Below, one piece after another: positions 17,601-25,488 of a stretch of 64,000 nt of DNA (position 1 is the first letter of the stretch; each line of letters starts with the position of its first letter). Under the pieces are notes generated by a model. That model did not search any database. It worked only from the letters and a program-made list of their open reading frames with translations, and was not told where the DNA came from. Position numbers and translations under genes: made by a program. Source of the DNA: an uncultured Porphyromonadaceae bacterium (GTDB taxonomy: Bacteria > Bacteroidota > Bacteroidia > Bacteroidales > Muribaculaceae); the NCBI GenBank assembly GCA_947178215.1, contig CAMWXJ010000002.1, positions 1-64,000 on the forward strand, in the 5' to 3' direction.

Positions 17601-18716
17601 GATTCAATCAGCAACGTTTTTGAGCGCTATTATCTTGTCAACACCATGAACCTCAACCGCCACCTCGGCACTGGAATAGGCCTGGCGCTTGTCAAGAGCC
17701 TCGTTCAGCTGCATCACGGCGGCATATCCATTTACAGCAAGCGCGATGCCGGTACAGATATAGTTGTGTCGATTCCTGCCGACAGAGACGCTTTCGAGGC
17801 ATCGGAGTTTGCATCGGAAGATACAGCCGACAGCCTGAACGCCGGATTGACGCCCGAATGTCACCACGGACTGCTGCTGTCGGTGGCCGACGACCCGGCA
17901 CCTGCGACGACGGAGCCCGACATGGAGCCGGAAGCTACGGCGACGGCCGCCAGGCAACGCATACTGCTGGTAGAGGACCATGCCGACCTGCGCAGCCTTA
18001 TCGCCGGCTTCCTGAAACTGCATTATGAGATAGCAGAGGCAGCCGACGGCGAGGAAGCGGCAGAAATATTACAGCGCACGGCAATCGACCTCGTAATCAG
18101 CGACATTATGATGCCGCGCAAAGACGGCATAACACTCTGCCGCGAAATAAAGTCAAATCTTGACACCTCGCATATCCCCGTAATGCTACTTACGGCCAAA
18201 GGGAGCAGCGACGACCGCATGGAAGGAGCCGACGCCGGAGCCGACCTGTATTTTGCCAAGCCTATCGACTTCAATCTGTTGCTGCAATCCGTGCGCAATC
18301 TGTTCCGGCACCAGATCAATCTCCGCGAGCACTACGCACGCAACTATTTCGCCGACCGAAGCGAACTGTCGTCAAACCGGCAGGATGTCGACTTCCTCAA
18401 CAAAATCACGGAGGTAATCGACACTCACCTCCAAGGCGACAGTCTTGATGTCAATCTTCTGGCAGCGGAGATGTGCATGAGCCGAAGCAAACTTTACTCA
18501 AAGCTTAAAGCGCTCACCGGCAAGTCTATCGTCGAATTTATCACCAATTACAGGATGCGCAAGGCCGCGCGCCTGATAGTGGAGCAAGACCTGCCGCTAT
18601 ATATGATTATGGAGCAGGTAGGCATCCGCAGCCAGAGCCATTTTGTCAACACATTCAAGAAGGAATTTGGCGAGACCCCTTCGTCATTCATGGCCAAACA
18701 CCGCGCCAAGTCCTGA
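14640..18716 (+). CDS. hybrid two-component system sensor/regulator (HTCS)
   Basis: A 1358-residue single-protein signalling system. Order: signal peptide (1-22), periplasmic two-component beta-propeller repeats (about 25-690), Y_Y_Y domain (about 697-752), transmembrane helix (about 760-780), histidine kinase dimerisation domain with phospho-accepting H818 in NISHDFRTP, HATPase domain (about 920-1030, with NNAFKYTDDGG and GTGIGLAL), receiver domain (about 1106-1220) with phospho-accepting D1155 in ISDIMMPRKDG, and a C-terminal AraC-type DNA-binding domain (about 1265-1355). Such proteins bind a specific oligosaccharide in the periplasm and directly activate the neighbouring sus operon. The divergent arrangement with susC makes that operon the obvious target. 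The start is fixed by the promoter at 14570-14601 and by the signal peptide MRTLITVLAVVCLALL. Confidence 0.95.
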   Translation: MRTLITVLAVVCLALLPLSVNASETLRFRTFSPKGGFYYDGVVDLGQDSDGFIWIMLDQDLLRFDGHEYRKYTAQFNSDDPNSISSFLTFATDTTGCLHVLTSRAIYRYDSRTDSYVKTIDATLGNMAIDRRGNLWGLKSNILHRMTPGDSTFTVCMYDGKPIRSIGDYCFDNTHTYFASRYNRIYVADPVNPEQIELLYIFPTDMAIVQIQELDGDIWVLTARHGIYRIDTATRNITGHLNFQSKDNSAHARTLLIDRDGRIWAGTQIGLYVIDPSTGEYRCYRHSQSDPFSLTNNSVWKLFSDMHGNIWSGHFAGGLCYTDLDDSLQVSTYTSTLSPLNYELVSSFAEDGDNVYIGTDGGGLNRMDLRSGDISQMRLRGTADTHSDEHVKSMAVDSLRRLWIAMYRGGLDCYNLTSGQCRNFRFDRTDPAGLLSNDLRKIALDGDSGLWIAYQNVNTSISYLPFDSERCAHYHLSDNDGYVFDMQPDGQGNLYVLTRRKLFRIEPASGTHEEIAGAAFSGGQSLALDSSGDVWIGTVGDGLARYSPTSGVFTYYPYLLSEFASAVYSMSYDAATDCLWLGTDNGLVRFDIHRNSIRRFDECDGFQGPVYYPLSAFRSATGMMYFGGTNGFSVFDPGSIMPNPRKPKARISGFYIDNRPASPSIWKGPHEIVLDHDQANFGFSLSSDNYQTPEKNSFRYRLKGYDDDWITATAANRTVMYSKVPAGKYQFEVLAANNDGLWSDTPAVVSIVRRPAPWAGPWAYLLYTVIAVTIIWAVLHYRNEKRKLKLKLFMADLDKKKKEELHKSQLSFFTNISHDFRTPISLILAAIDNMKQDGIKDYYYRILHNNSRRLLNLVNELMDFRTLDNNKMKLHVQTVDANALVRELAADFEDYAAKRHIAFAVKCDPKIPASMLLDRQVLEKVVMNLLNNAFKYTDDGGEITVETYSAASDFTPRYTHSHIIPAEHKAINAFTLAVRDTGCGISADSISNVFERYYLVNTMNLNRHLGTGIGLALVKSLVQLHHGGISIYSKRDAGTDIVVSIPADRDAFEASEFASEDTADSLNAGLTPECHHGLLLSVADDPAPATTEPDMEPEATATAARQRILLVEDHADLRSLIAGFLKLHYEIAEAADGEEAAEILQRTAIDLVISDIMMPRKDGITLCREIKSNLDTSHIPVMLLTAKGSSDDRMEGADAGADLYFAKPIDFNLLLQSVRNLFRHQINLREHYARNYFADRSELSSNRQDVDFLNKITEVIDTHLQGDSLDVNLLAAEMCMSRSKLYSKLKALTGKSIVEFITNYRMRKAARLIVEQDLPLYMIMEQVGIRSQSHFVNTFKKEFGETPSSFMAKHRAKS

Positions 18717-18782
18717 CGCAATCCCGACCTCTCCCGAGGCAAAAAATTACGTTTATCCTATGGAGTGAGAGACGGAGCCGGG

Positions 18783-20135
18783 TCAGCGCAAGGGGAGACG
18801 GTTGACGGTGCGGAGGAAGAAGTGGAGGAAGAGGGCGCCGGCGAGGAAGAGACTCACGGAGAAGCTCAGTATCATGCCGTAGACGCCCAGCCCGGCGGTA
18901 AAGGCGAGGAGATAGGTCGATGGCAGCCCCACAAGGATGTAGCTCACGAAGGCTATCCACAGCATCGGCATCACGTTGGCGGTGCCGCGCAAGGCGTTGG
19001 CGAAGTTTATCTGAGTGGCGTCGCCCACCTGGTAGAGTATGAGGGGCACTATGAGGGCGCCGGCGGCGGTCACTACGGCGGGGTCGTGGCTGAACAGGTG
19101 CATTATGTCGGTACCCGACAGCAGGAAGAGCAGCGACGAGCAGGCGGCGAGGCCGAGGGTGACTATGTAGCCGCGTATGGCCGTGACGCGCATGGCGCGG
19201 GGCTCCTCGCGCCCGGCATAGTTGGCGACGAGCACCGACACCGCCGCGCCCATGCCATAGTAGATGCAGAAGCCGAGGGTGCCGAGCGTCACTATCACCT
19301 GAAACGACGCCAAGGCTATGGCGCCTATCCAGCCGGCCATGACGGCGGTGCCGGAGAAGGCCGAGGTCTCAAACGCCATCTGGAGCGATATAGGCAGCGA
19401 GGTGCGCCCCACCCGGGTCATCGTCGCCATATCGACGCGCGTGGCCTTGTAGCCGAGGCGGTAGGAGCGAAAGCGACGCTGCGTCATGAAGAGCAGGATT
19501 ATCATCACGGGGCAGAACAGGCGTGCTGCGAATGTAGCCAGGCCGGCGCCGACGAGGCCCAGTTCGGGCAGACCCCAGTGGCCGAAGATAAGCAGCCAGT
19601 TGGCCGCCACGTTTATAGCGTTGGCACCGAGGGTGATCCACATGGGCATCGACGTGAGCCGCGTGGCGTAGCTCCACTGCGCAAACACATTGAAGAGCGA
19701 TATTGGTATCAGTCCCGCCAGACCTATCAGATAATATGGCCGGATAAGGGGGAGCAGCTCTTCGGGCTGTCCGAGACGGTCGAGAAAGAAGTATAGCACA
19801 CCCATCAGCGCCGTCATCAGGCAGGCGAAAGCGAGATTTATCATCACGCCGTTGGCCAGCACACCACCTACCCTGTAACGCCGGCCGCGCCCGAAGAGGG
19901 CGCCCGCAAGCGGCGTCAGGCCATAAGTGAAGCCGAGTAAGGCGAGAATAGGTATGTTGAATATGTTGTTGACAAACGCCGCCGACGCCAGAGCATCGGT
20001 CGAGTAGTGACCCACCATGGCCGTGTCGGCAAAGCCGGTCGCAATCATGCCGAGCTGCCCGGCTATTATGGGCAGCCCGAGCATGATGATGCGGCTGTAA
20101 GGCGCACCCGGCTTACGGTGTCGGTTGGCAGTCAT
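18783..20135 (-). CDS. MATE family multidrug/toxin efflux transporter
   Basis: A 450-residue inner-membrane protein with about twelve transmembrane helices and the MATE/NorM pattern: an early LGLPIIAGQLGMIATGFADTAMVG block and a repeated half beginning near residue 230 (LPISLQMAFETSAFSGTAVMAGWIG). It exports cationic drugs or metabolites by H+ or Na+ antiport; substrates are unknown. The start at 20135 is chosen over 20204 because the upstream residues are proline-rich and overlap panB. It begins 16 bases after the panB stop, so the two are probably co-transcribed, although a functional link is not evident. Confidence 0.9.
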   Translation of the reverse strand: MTANRHRKPGAPYSRIIMLGLPIIAGQLGMIATGFADTAMVGHYSTDALASAAFVNNIFNIPILALLGFTYGLTPLAGALFGRGRRYRVGGVLANGVMINLAFACLMTALMGVLYFFLDRLGQPEELLPLIRPYYLIGLAGLIPISLFNVFAQWSYATRLTSMPMWITLGANAINVAANWLLIFGHWGLPELGLVGAGLATFAARLFCPVMIILLFMTQRRFRSYRLGYKATRVDMATMTRVGRTSLPISLQMAFETSAFSGTAVMAGWIGAIALASFQVIVTLGTLGFCIYYGMGAAVSVLVANYAGREEPRAMRVTAIRGYIVTLGLAACSSLLFLLSGTDIMHLFSHDPAVVTAAGALIVPLILYQVGDATQINFANALRGTANVMPMLWIAFVSYILVGLPSTYLLAFTAGLGVYGMILSFSVSLFLAGALFLHFFLRTVNRLPLR

Positions 20136-20151
20136 CGGCGGAGGGGGTGTG

Positions 20152-20973
20152 TCAATACTGTTCGGAGGCGTTGGGGAAGTCCACGGCCTTGACGTCGGCC
20201 ACATAGTGGCCTATGCTTTCGCGCATCACGTTGCCGAGGTCGGCGTAGCGGCGCAGGAATTTGGGCTTGAAGTCGGTGTTCATACCGAGCATATCCTGCA
20301 CCACGAGTATCTGGCCGTCGACGGCCGAGCCGGCGCCTATGCCAATCACGGGGCAGCTCACCTCGCGTGTCACGCGGGCCGCGAGCTCCGAGGGTATCTT
20401 TTCGAGCACTATGGCAAACACGCCCAGGTCGTCGAGCATGCGGGCGTCGGCGAGCAGCTTCTCAGCCTCGGCCTCCTCCTTGGCGCGCACACTATAAGTG
20501 CCAAACTTGTTGATCGACTGCGGCGTGAGGCCGAGGTGGCCGCACACGGGGATGCCGGCCGACAGGATGCGCTCGATGCTCTCGCGTATCTCGCAGCCTC
20601 CCTCCATCTTCACCGCCTCGACGCCGGCCTCCTTCATCATGCGCACAGCCGACGCCAGCGCCTCGGTCGAGTTGCCCTGATAGGAGCCAAAAGGCAGGTC
20701 GGCCACCACAAGCGCGCGCTTCACCGCGCGGGCCACGCTGCGCGAGTAGATAATCATCTCGTCGAGAGTGATAGGCAGGGTGGTGGTGTTGCCGGCCATT
20801 ACGTTGCTGGCCGAGTCGCCGATAAGTATAAAATCGATGCCGGCCTCATCCACGATGCGGGCGGTGGTGAAATCGTAGGCGGTAAGACAAGCAATCTTCT
20901 CGCCGCGCTGCTTCATCTCGCGCAGGCGGGCGGTTGTCACCTTCTGAAGCTTTGTTTCGGTATATGTCGACAT
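20152..20973 (-). CDS. panB: 3-methyl-2-oxobutanoate hydroxymethyltransferase (ketopantoate synthase)
   Basis: A 273-residue cytosolic enzyme catalysing the first step of pantothenate synthesis: methylene-tetrahydrofolate plus 2-oxoisovalerate gives ketopantoate. PanB signatures are clear: [18 protein letters not shown] (28-45), [12 protein letters not shown] with a Mg2+-binding aspartate, [22 protein letters not shown], and [12 protein letters not shown] with the catalytic glutamate, then IGIGAG. Length matches the family. It is first in a minus-strand pair with a MATE transporter and has its own consensus promoter; no other pan genes are nearby. Confidence 0.97.
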   Translation of the reverse strand: MSTYTETKLQKVTTARLREMKQRGEKIACLTAYDFTTARIVDEAGIDFILIGDSASNVMAGNTTTLPITLDEMIIYSRSVARAVKRALVVADLPFGSYQGNSTEALASAVRMMKEAGVEAVKMEGGCEIRESIERILSAGIPVCGHLGLTPQSINKFGTYSVRAKEEAEAEKLLADARMLDDLGVFAIVLEKIPSELAARVTREVSCPVIGIGAGSAVDGQILVVQDMLGMNTDFKPKFLRRYADLGNVMRESIGHYVADVKAVDFPNASEQY

Positions 20974-21024
20974 TGCTTAAAATCTTCTATGTTATCGTTG
21001 GTGATAAAAATTTAGTTAGGGGCT

Positions 21025-21056
21025 GCAAAGTTACATCTTTTTTCAATCTCGGCAAA
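21025..21056 (-). promoter_or_regulatory. promoter of panB
   Basis: On the minus strand TTTG (21056-21053), a 19-base spacer and TAACTTTGC (21033-21025) match the Bacteroidota consensus, about 50 bases ahead of the panB start at 20973. Confidence 0.8.
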
Positions 21057-21149
21057 GCTCCCCACATCCGGCTTTAAGCGTGCCGCCTCACTCTCACATT
21101 GAAGCATCTGAAAAAAACGCACGGTTAGTACGTAATTTTTCGAAAAAAT

Positions 21150-21180
21150 TTTGTTTGACAGTGAAAAAACAGTACCTTTG
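21150..21180 (+). promoter_or_regulatory. promoter of the pilus operon
   Basis: TTTG (21150-21153), a 19-base spacer and TACCTTTG (21173-21180) match the consensus. The -33 region overlaps a near-palindrome TTTTTCGAAAAA (21136-21147). The predicted transcription start near 21186 lies inside a perfect 12-base palindrome. The first gene starts at 21515, so the leader is about 330 bases. Confidence 0.7.
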
Positions 21181-21182
21181 CG

Positions 21183-21194
21183 GCAAGTACTTGC
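21183..21194. promoter_or_regulatory. palindromic operator-like site at the pilus transcription start
   Basis: GCAAGTACTTGC is a perfect 12-base palindrome placed immediately after the -7 box, over the expected +1. A repressor dimer bound here would block initiation. No candidate repressor gene is adjacent. Confidence 0.4.
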
Positions 21195-21514
21195 GATGTG
21201 CCGTAATTACAACATAGTGGTAACGTCTGAAATCATGCAATTATCTTTTTCTACATCTGCCGGTACCCCCTACCCCACCTATAAATTCAATACCATTAAG
21301 TTGAGATGATCATATTAACATCATATACACGTAGAGCTTCCGAGACCGCCCGGCGCAGCCTCGCGGTAGCTTCTACCCCCCCCTGTTTCTCAACCTAATC
21401 CCCTGTTTGTCAATCACCTATCCGCAGTCGAGCATTTCGGCGGCGTGATACGTCATATCCGTCGCCATCCCCATGCAAGGGGATGGTGACCTTTCGTCAT
21501 ATACTTATTTCATT
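21195..21514 (+). other. long leader of the pilus operon
   Basis: About 320 untranslated bases. They contain a run of eight C at 21376-21383, two direct copies of CCCCTGTTTnTCAA (21380-21393 and 21400-21413) exactly 20 bases apart, and a strong hairpin (21461-21490) 24 bases before the start codon. No open frame of interest was seen. The leader could host regulator binding or translational control. Confidence 0.55.
21461..21490 (+). promoter_or_regulatory. 12-bp hairpin ahead of the first pilus-locus gene
   Basis: GTCGCCATCCCC (21461-21472) pairs with GGGGATGGTGAC (21479-21490) around ATGCAA, with a single G-U pair. It is followed by a weakly T-rich stretch, not a strong run of T, so it is more likely a translational or mRNA-processing element than a terminator. 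Confidence 0.5.
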
Positions 21515-22126
21515 ATGTTGACAAAGTCGCTCAAAAGACTGTTTGCCGCAACGGCCATCTGCCTCGCGGCCCACATGGCCGCCCCGCTCGCCGGAGCGCA
21601 GACCGATGTGGCTATCAAAACCAATCTGATTTACGACGCAACGACCACCATCAACCTCGGTGCCGAGATGCAGGTAGCCCCGCGCTGGTCAGTCGACCTG
21701 TCGGGCAACTTCAACGCCTGGAAGTTCTCGGGTGGCAAGCGCTGGAAAAACTGGTCGGTGCAGCCCGAAGCACGCTACTGGTTCTGTCAGCCCATGGGCG
21801 GACATTTCGTCGGCATCGAGGCCCACGGCGGACAATATAATATAGGCGGCATCGACCTCGGAGGCCTCAGCTTCCTCGGCACCGACTTCGGCAAGCTCAA
21901 AGACCGCCGCTATCAGGGATGGTTTGTCGGCGGAGGCGTCACCTACGGATATTCATGGCTTCTCCACCGCCACTGGAATCTTGAAGCAGAGATAGGAATA
22001 GGTTACAGCTACACCCGCTACGACGCTTTCAACTGTGTGGGCTGCGGCAAAAAAGTGGAGAGCGACAAAGAGCACCACTACGTGGGCCCCACCAAGCTCG
22101 CACTCAACCTCGTTTATGTATTCTGA
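21515..22126 (+). CDS. DUF3575 outer-membrane protein of the pilus locus
   Basis: A 203-residue protein with a signal peptide (1 to about 28, ending PLAGAQ). The mature part is rich in alternating aromatic/hydrophobic beta strands (IKTNLIYDATTTINLGAEM, WSVDLSGNFNAWKF) and ends with YVF, typical of small outer-membrane barrels and of DUF3575. DUF3575 genes commonly open FimA/Mfa-type pilus operons in Bacteroidales, where their role is unknown. The start at 21515 is preferred over an upstream in-frame codon inside the hairpin. The next gene begins 12 bases after its stop. Confidence 0.8.
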   Translation: MLTKSLKRLFAATAICLAAHMAAPLAGAQTDVAIKTNLIYDATTTINLGAEMQVAPRWSVDLSGNFNAWKFSGGKRWKNWSVQPEARYWFCQPMGGHFVGIEAHGGQYNIGGIDLGGLSFLGTDFGKLKDRRYQGWFVGGGVTYGYSWLLHRHWNLEAEIGIGYSYTRYDAFNCVGCGKKVESDKEHHYVGPTKLALNLVYVF

Positions 22127-22138
22127 TAATCCGCAGCC

Positions 22139-23563
22139 ATGAACCGCAACAGCAAATCAATCATCGCCATAATTGCGGCCGCAGCCACTGCCCAGGGCTT
22201 CGGCGCCGCCGCACAGAGCTACTCCGACGTCAACATAGCACGCGACGGCTCGCTGCTCCGAGTCGACTTCCGACTCGACACACGCGACATGGACTTCGGC
22301 TCCGACCGCGAAGTCACCCTCATGCCCGTAATATCCGACGGCACCAACCGCGCCGAGCTACCCGCAGTAATCGTCGCCGGCCGCAACCGCTTCATACAGA
22401 ACCAACGCCACGACATCCCGGCCCCGGCATCGGGTGTGAGCATGATACGCAAAGGCGAATCGCTCACCTACACCGTCACCACACCGTGGCAGCAGTGGAT
22501 GGAGCGCTCCACGCTATATGTCGACGCCGACGAATGTAACTGCGGCTTCGACCACACCGACCTCCCCGACACTCAGCTCGCTCAGCTCGACTTCGTGCCC
22601 CGCGAGTTTGTGGCCGAATACCTGTTCGTGACACCCGAGGCCGAGGCGGTCAAGACCCGCGACCTCGCCGGCTCAGCCTTTATCGATTTTCCCGTCAACA
22701 AGACCACCCTCCTGCCCGACTACCGCCGCAACCCGCAGGAGCTCGCCAAGATACGCTCAACCATCGACGCGGTGAAAAACGACCCCGACAGCCGTATCAC
22801 AGGCGTGACGATATGCGGCTACGCCTCCCCCGAGGGCGGCTACGAGGCCAACGAGCGGCTTGCCGCAGGACGCGCCGCCACCCTCGCCGACTATGTAGGC
22901 TCGCTCTACACATTCCCCAAGTCGATGATGCACACCTCGTCGGTGGCCGAGGACTGGGCCGGCCTGCGCAAGTGGGTCGAGGCTAGCGACATCGCCAACC
23001 GCGACGCCATCCTCGCCATTATCGACACACCCGTCTACACCGACCCCGACGCTCGCGAGTGGAAGCTCAAATCAACCTATCCTGAGCAATACCGCTATAT
23101 GCTCGAAAACGTCTACCCCGCGCTGCGACACAGCGACTACACCGTCGACTACACCGTGCGCTCCTTTACTGACCCCGCCGAGATAGCCCGCGTGTTTGCC
23201 GCCTCGCCACAGAAGCTCAGCCTCGCCGAGATGTATGTCCTCGCCGGCACTCTTGAGCCGGGCAGCGACGAATACTGCCGCGTGTTTGAGGTCGCAGCGT
23301 CGATGTATCCCGACGCCCCCGAAGCCAACCTCAACATGGCCAACATAGCCCTCGGCCGAGGCGAGCTCGACCGCGCCGCCAAGTATCTCGAGCGCGCCGC
23401 CGACTCCCCCGCCAAGACCTACACGCAGGGCCTAATCCTTGCACGCCGAGGCGACTACACCGCCGCACTGCCCCTGATTGAGGCCGCCTCACAAGCCGGT
23501 CTCGCCGAAGCCACTGCCGCACTCGACTCGCTCCGCGAAGTCATAGCGTGGCAAAACCGCTGA
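22139..23563 (+). CDS. DUF3868 / OmpA-like / TPR protein of the pilus locus
   Basis: A 474-residue secreted protein (signal peptide to about 26). The N-terminal third (about 28-130) resembles DUF3868. The middle (about 165-280) has an OmpA C-terminal-like pattern with DFPVNKTTLLPDY, ITGVTICGYASPEG and NERLAAGRAATLADYV, suggesting peptidoglycan contact. The last part (about 360-470) has TPR-like helices (APEANLNMANIALGRGELDRAAKYLERA). Proteins of this type sit between DUF3575 and pilin genes in many Bacteroidales and may anchor or organise the pilus at the outer membrane. The same three-part order is seen in the lipoprotein encoded at 47220-48908, so the two may be distant paralogues. Confidence 0.75.
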   Translation: MNRNSKSIIAIIAAAATAQGFGAAAQSYSDVNIARDGSLLRVDFRLDTRDMDFGSDREVTLMPVISDGTNRAELPAVIVAGRNRFIQNQRHDIPAPASGVSMIRKGESLTYTVTTPWQQWMERSTLYVDADECNCGFDHTDLPDTQLAQLDFVPREFVAEYLFVTPEAEAVKTRDLAGSAFIDFPVNKTTLLPDYRRNPQELAKIRSTIDAVKNDPDSRITGVTICGYASPEGGYEANERLAAGRAATLADYVGSLYTFPKSMMHTSSVAEDWAGLRKWVEASDIANRDAILAIIDTPVYTDPDAREWKLKSTYPEQYRYMLENVYPALRHSDYTVDYTVRSFTDPAEIARVFAASPQKLSLAEMYVLAGTLEPGSDEYCRVFEVAASMYPDAPEANLNMANIALGRGELDRAAKYLERAADSPAKTYTQGLILARRGDYTAALPLIEAASQAGLAEATAALDSLREVIAWQNR

Positions 23564-23672
23564 CACCTCTGCCGTCGGTGACACCCTAACCTACTTGTCA
23601 TCCTACCGTCACACGACAACCAATCATTCTGCAACAACTAACACAATCATCAACAATCTAAATAAAACTTCT

Positions 23673-25391
23673 ATGAAGCTTAACAAACTATTCTTAGGAG
23701 CTATTGCCGCCCTCGCTTCCGTGGCGATGGTCGCCTGCTCCGACGACGCCCCCGACGTCAACAACGGCGGCGAAAATCAGGACGGCGAGACCAGTTACCT
23801 CGCAGTCAACATCGTAGCTCCCACTTCAGGTAGTTCACGAGCCCAACATCCTAATCAGCAACCAAATGATGCCACTTATGAGGATGGTTCAGAGGATGAA
23901 AATTCTGTTAAAGACATCCGTTTCTACTTCTTCACCGACGGCGGAGTTGCAAGCATAGTAAAGAAAGGCGCAAATGTCAATTACTATGACTGGACCTACG
24001 ATAAAGACGATCCTGACATCTCCATCGGAGGGGGTATTACGCCCAATATCGAGAAAATCATCAGCGCCATTCTCATCATTGACACGAGCGCTGGCGACCG
24101 ACTTCCGGGACAAGTAGTTGCAGTAATAAACCCTAATAAAGAAAAACTCGGCACTACTTCGAAAAATCTTGAAGCTCTACGCACCGTGGTTGACGACTAT
24201 GCAGACCTTGCCAATAAAAAACAGTTTGTTATGGCCAACTCTGTATATATGGATAATAACAACGAAGTTATTAAAGCCACCAAGCTAAAAATCTCTGATT
24301 TTAAAGCAAGCAGAGAAGAAGCTACTGCTTCCCCTGTCGACATCTATGTTGAGCGAAATGTAGCAAAGGTTCGAACTAAGTTCGATGCCGGCCTTAACAT
24401 CACAGGTGACAAGATTCGTGCCACAGAGAAAGATGATGAGGGTAATATCCAAGATGTAACAATAACATGGATGAATGAAAAAGACAATGAGGTCAGCACG
24501 GACGTCTATATCAAGGTGGAAGGCTGGAATGTAAATGGAACTCTTCCTGCAGCAGACCTTAGCAAACATATAGATCCCACTTGGACTAATACTACATTGG
24601 GCGATAATATACTCTGGAATTATCCGGAATATCACCGTTCATTCTGGGCTACGAGAAACTCAAGTCCAGGAGTAAACCAGTGGATAAATCAAGCAAACTA
24701 TGCCGATTTAAAGATTGGCAGCGAAATATATATCAATGAGAATGCAGATAAACCTGAAGGATTACAAGCAACAGAAATAACTATGCTCGCATCCTTTGTT
24801 GATCAAAATGACAATCCCATTCAGATATGTGAATTTGCAGGTGTAAGAACCATAGCTACAAACAACGATTACACTCTGCTCAAAAGAGCATTGCTCCAAT
24901 TCCTACGTAACAACAATCAGAACGTATGGTATTTCAATGATTCAGATAACCAATACGTAGCAATCGCTCCTGAAGACATTGAATTCAAGACAAAAAAAGA
25001 ACTTGACTCAGAAGCAACCACCGGTTTGTATGTTGTCTATGCTCAACTTACAGAAAGTGCAAAAGCTAAAAAATGGCTTGCCTCTGCTGAAGCAGATGCC
25101 GCTGAAGTAACTTCTGATAATATCAATTCGAACCTTAAAAATCTTGGTTCCGCTATGATATACAATCAGAGCTATTTCTTCACACCCATCAAACATTTTA
25201 AACGTGAGGGCGTTGTCCGTAACCACATCTATGAACTCAATATAACAGGAATCACAGGTCTCGGAACACCAATATACAAGCCTGAAACCGTGACTCCGGA
25301 ACAACCTCTTACACGTCAGAGCTTCCTTGCAGCTCGCATCAATATTCTCACATGGCGTGTTATGAGCCAGAATGTTAATTTCGGTGAGTAA
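23673..25391 (+). CDS. major pilin (stalk subunit), FimA/Mfa1-like
   Basis: A 572-residue lipoprotein precursor: signal MKLNKLFLGAIAALASVAMV with acylated C22, then an acidic linker and the start of the FimA/Mfa1 N-terminal domain (TSYLAVNIVAP, 40-50). An arginine at 56 is a possible site for the protease cut that frees the mature subunit. The C-terminus, RINILTWRVMSQNVNFGE, has the form of the terminal strand used in donor-strand exchange by type V pilins, so this is the polymerising stalk subunit. The first 60 codons are G+C-rich like the neighbours, but from about 23840 to 25330 the gene is AT-rich, a sign of exchange of the exposed part. Strong terminator follows. The upstream in-frame ATG at 23595 would not give a signal peptide. 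Confidence 0.8.
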   Translation: MKLNKLFLGAIAALASVAMVACSDDAPDVNNGGENQDGETSYLAVNIVAPTSGSSRAQHPNQQPNDATYEDGSEDENSVKDIRFYFFTDGGVASIVKKGANVNYYDWTYDKDDPDISIGGGITPNIEKIISAILIIDTSAGDRLPGQVVAVINPNKEKLGTTSKNLEALRTVVDDYADLANKKQFVMANSVYMDNNNEVIKATKLKISDFKASREEATASPVDIYVERNVAKVRTKFDAGLNITGDKIRATEKDDEGNIQDVTITWMNEKDNEVSTDVYIKVEGWNVNGTLPAADLSKHIDPTWTNTTLGDNILWNYPEYHRSFWATRNSSPGVNQWINQANYADLKIGSEIYINENADKPEGLQATEITMLASFVDQNDNPIQICEFAGVRTIATNNDYTLLKRALLQFLRNNNQNVWYFNDSDNQYVAIAPEDIEFKTKKELDSEATTGLYVVYAQLTESAKAKKWLASAEADAAEVTSDNINSNLKNLGSAMIYNQSYFFTPIKHFKREGVVRNHIYELNITGITGLGTPIYKPETVTPEQPLTRQSFLAARINILTWRVMSQNVNFGE

Positions 25392-25427
25392 GCTTGCTGA
25401 CTGAAAACGCAACATAATCTCTTTCAT

Positions 25428-25488
25428 GCTACCGGGTCGGGGCGACGGCGCTCCGATGTCGGGCCCCGACCCGGTAGCTTTTCTTTTC
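25428..25488 (+). terminator. intrinsic terminator between pilin and anchor genes
   Basis: GCTACCGGGTCGGGGC (25428-25443) pairs over 16 bases with 25463-25478, followed by TTTTCTTTTC. This is the strongest terminator in the window. It lies between the major pilin and the anchor gene, so most transcripts should stop here and only a fraction read on. Confidence 0.9.

Noticed and set aside
21120-21514. Invertible (phase-variable) promoter for the pilus operon
   Set aside because: I searched by eye for a matching pair of inverted repeats around the promoter and found only local palindromes; no recombinase gene is adjacent.
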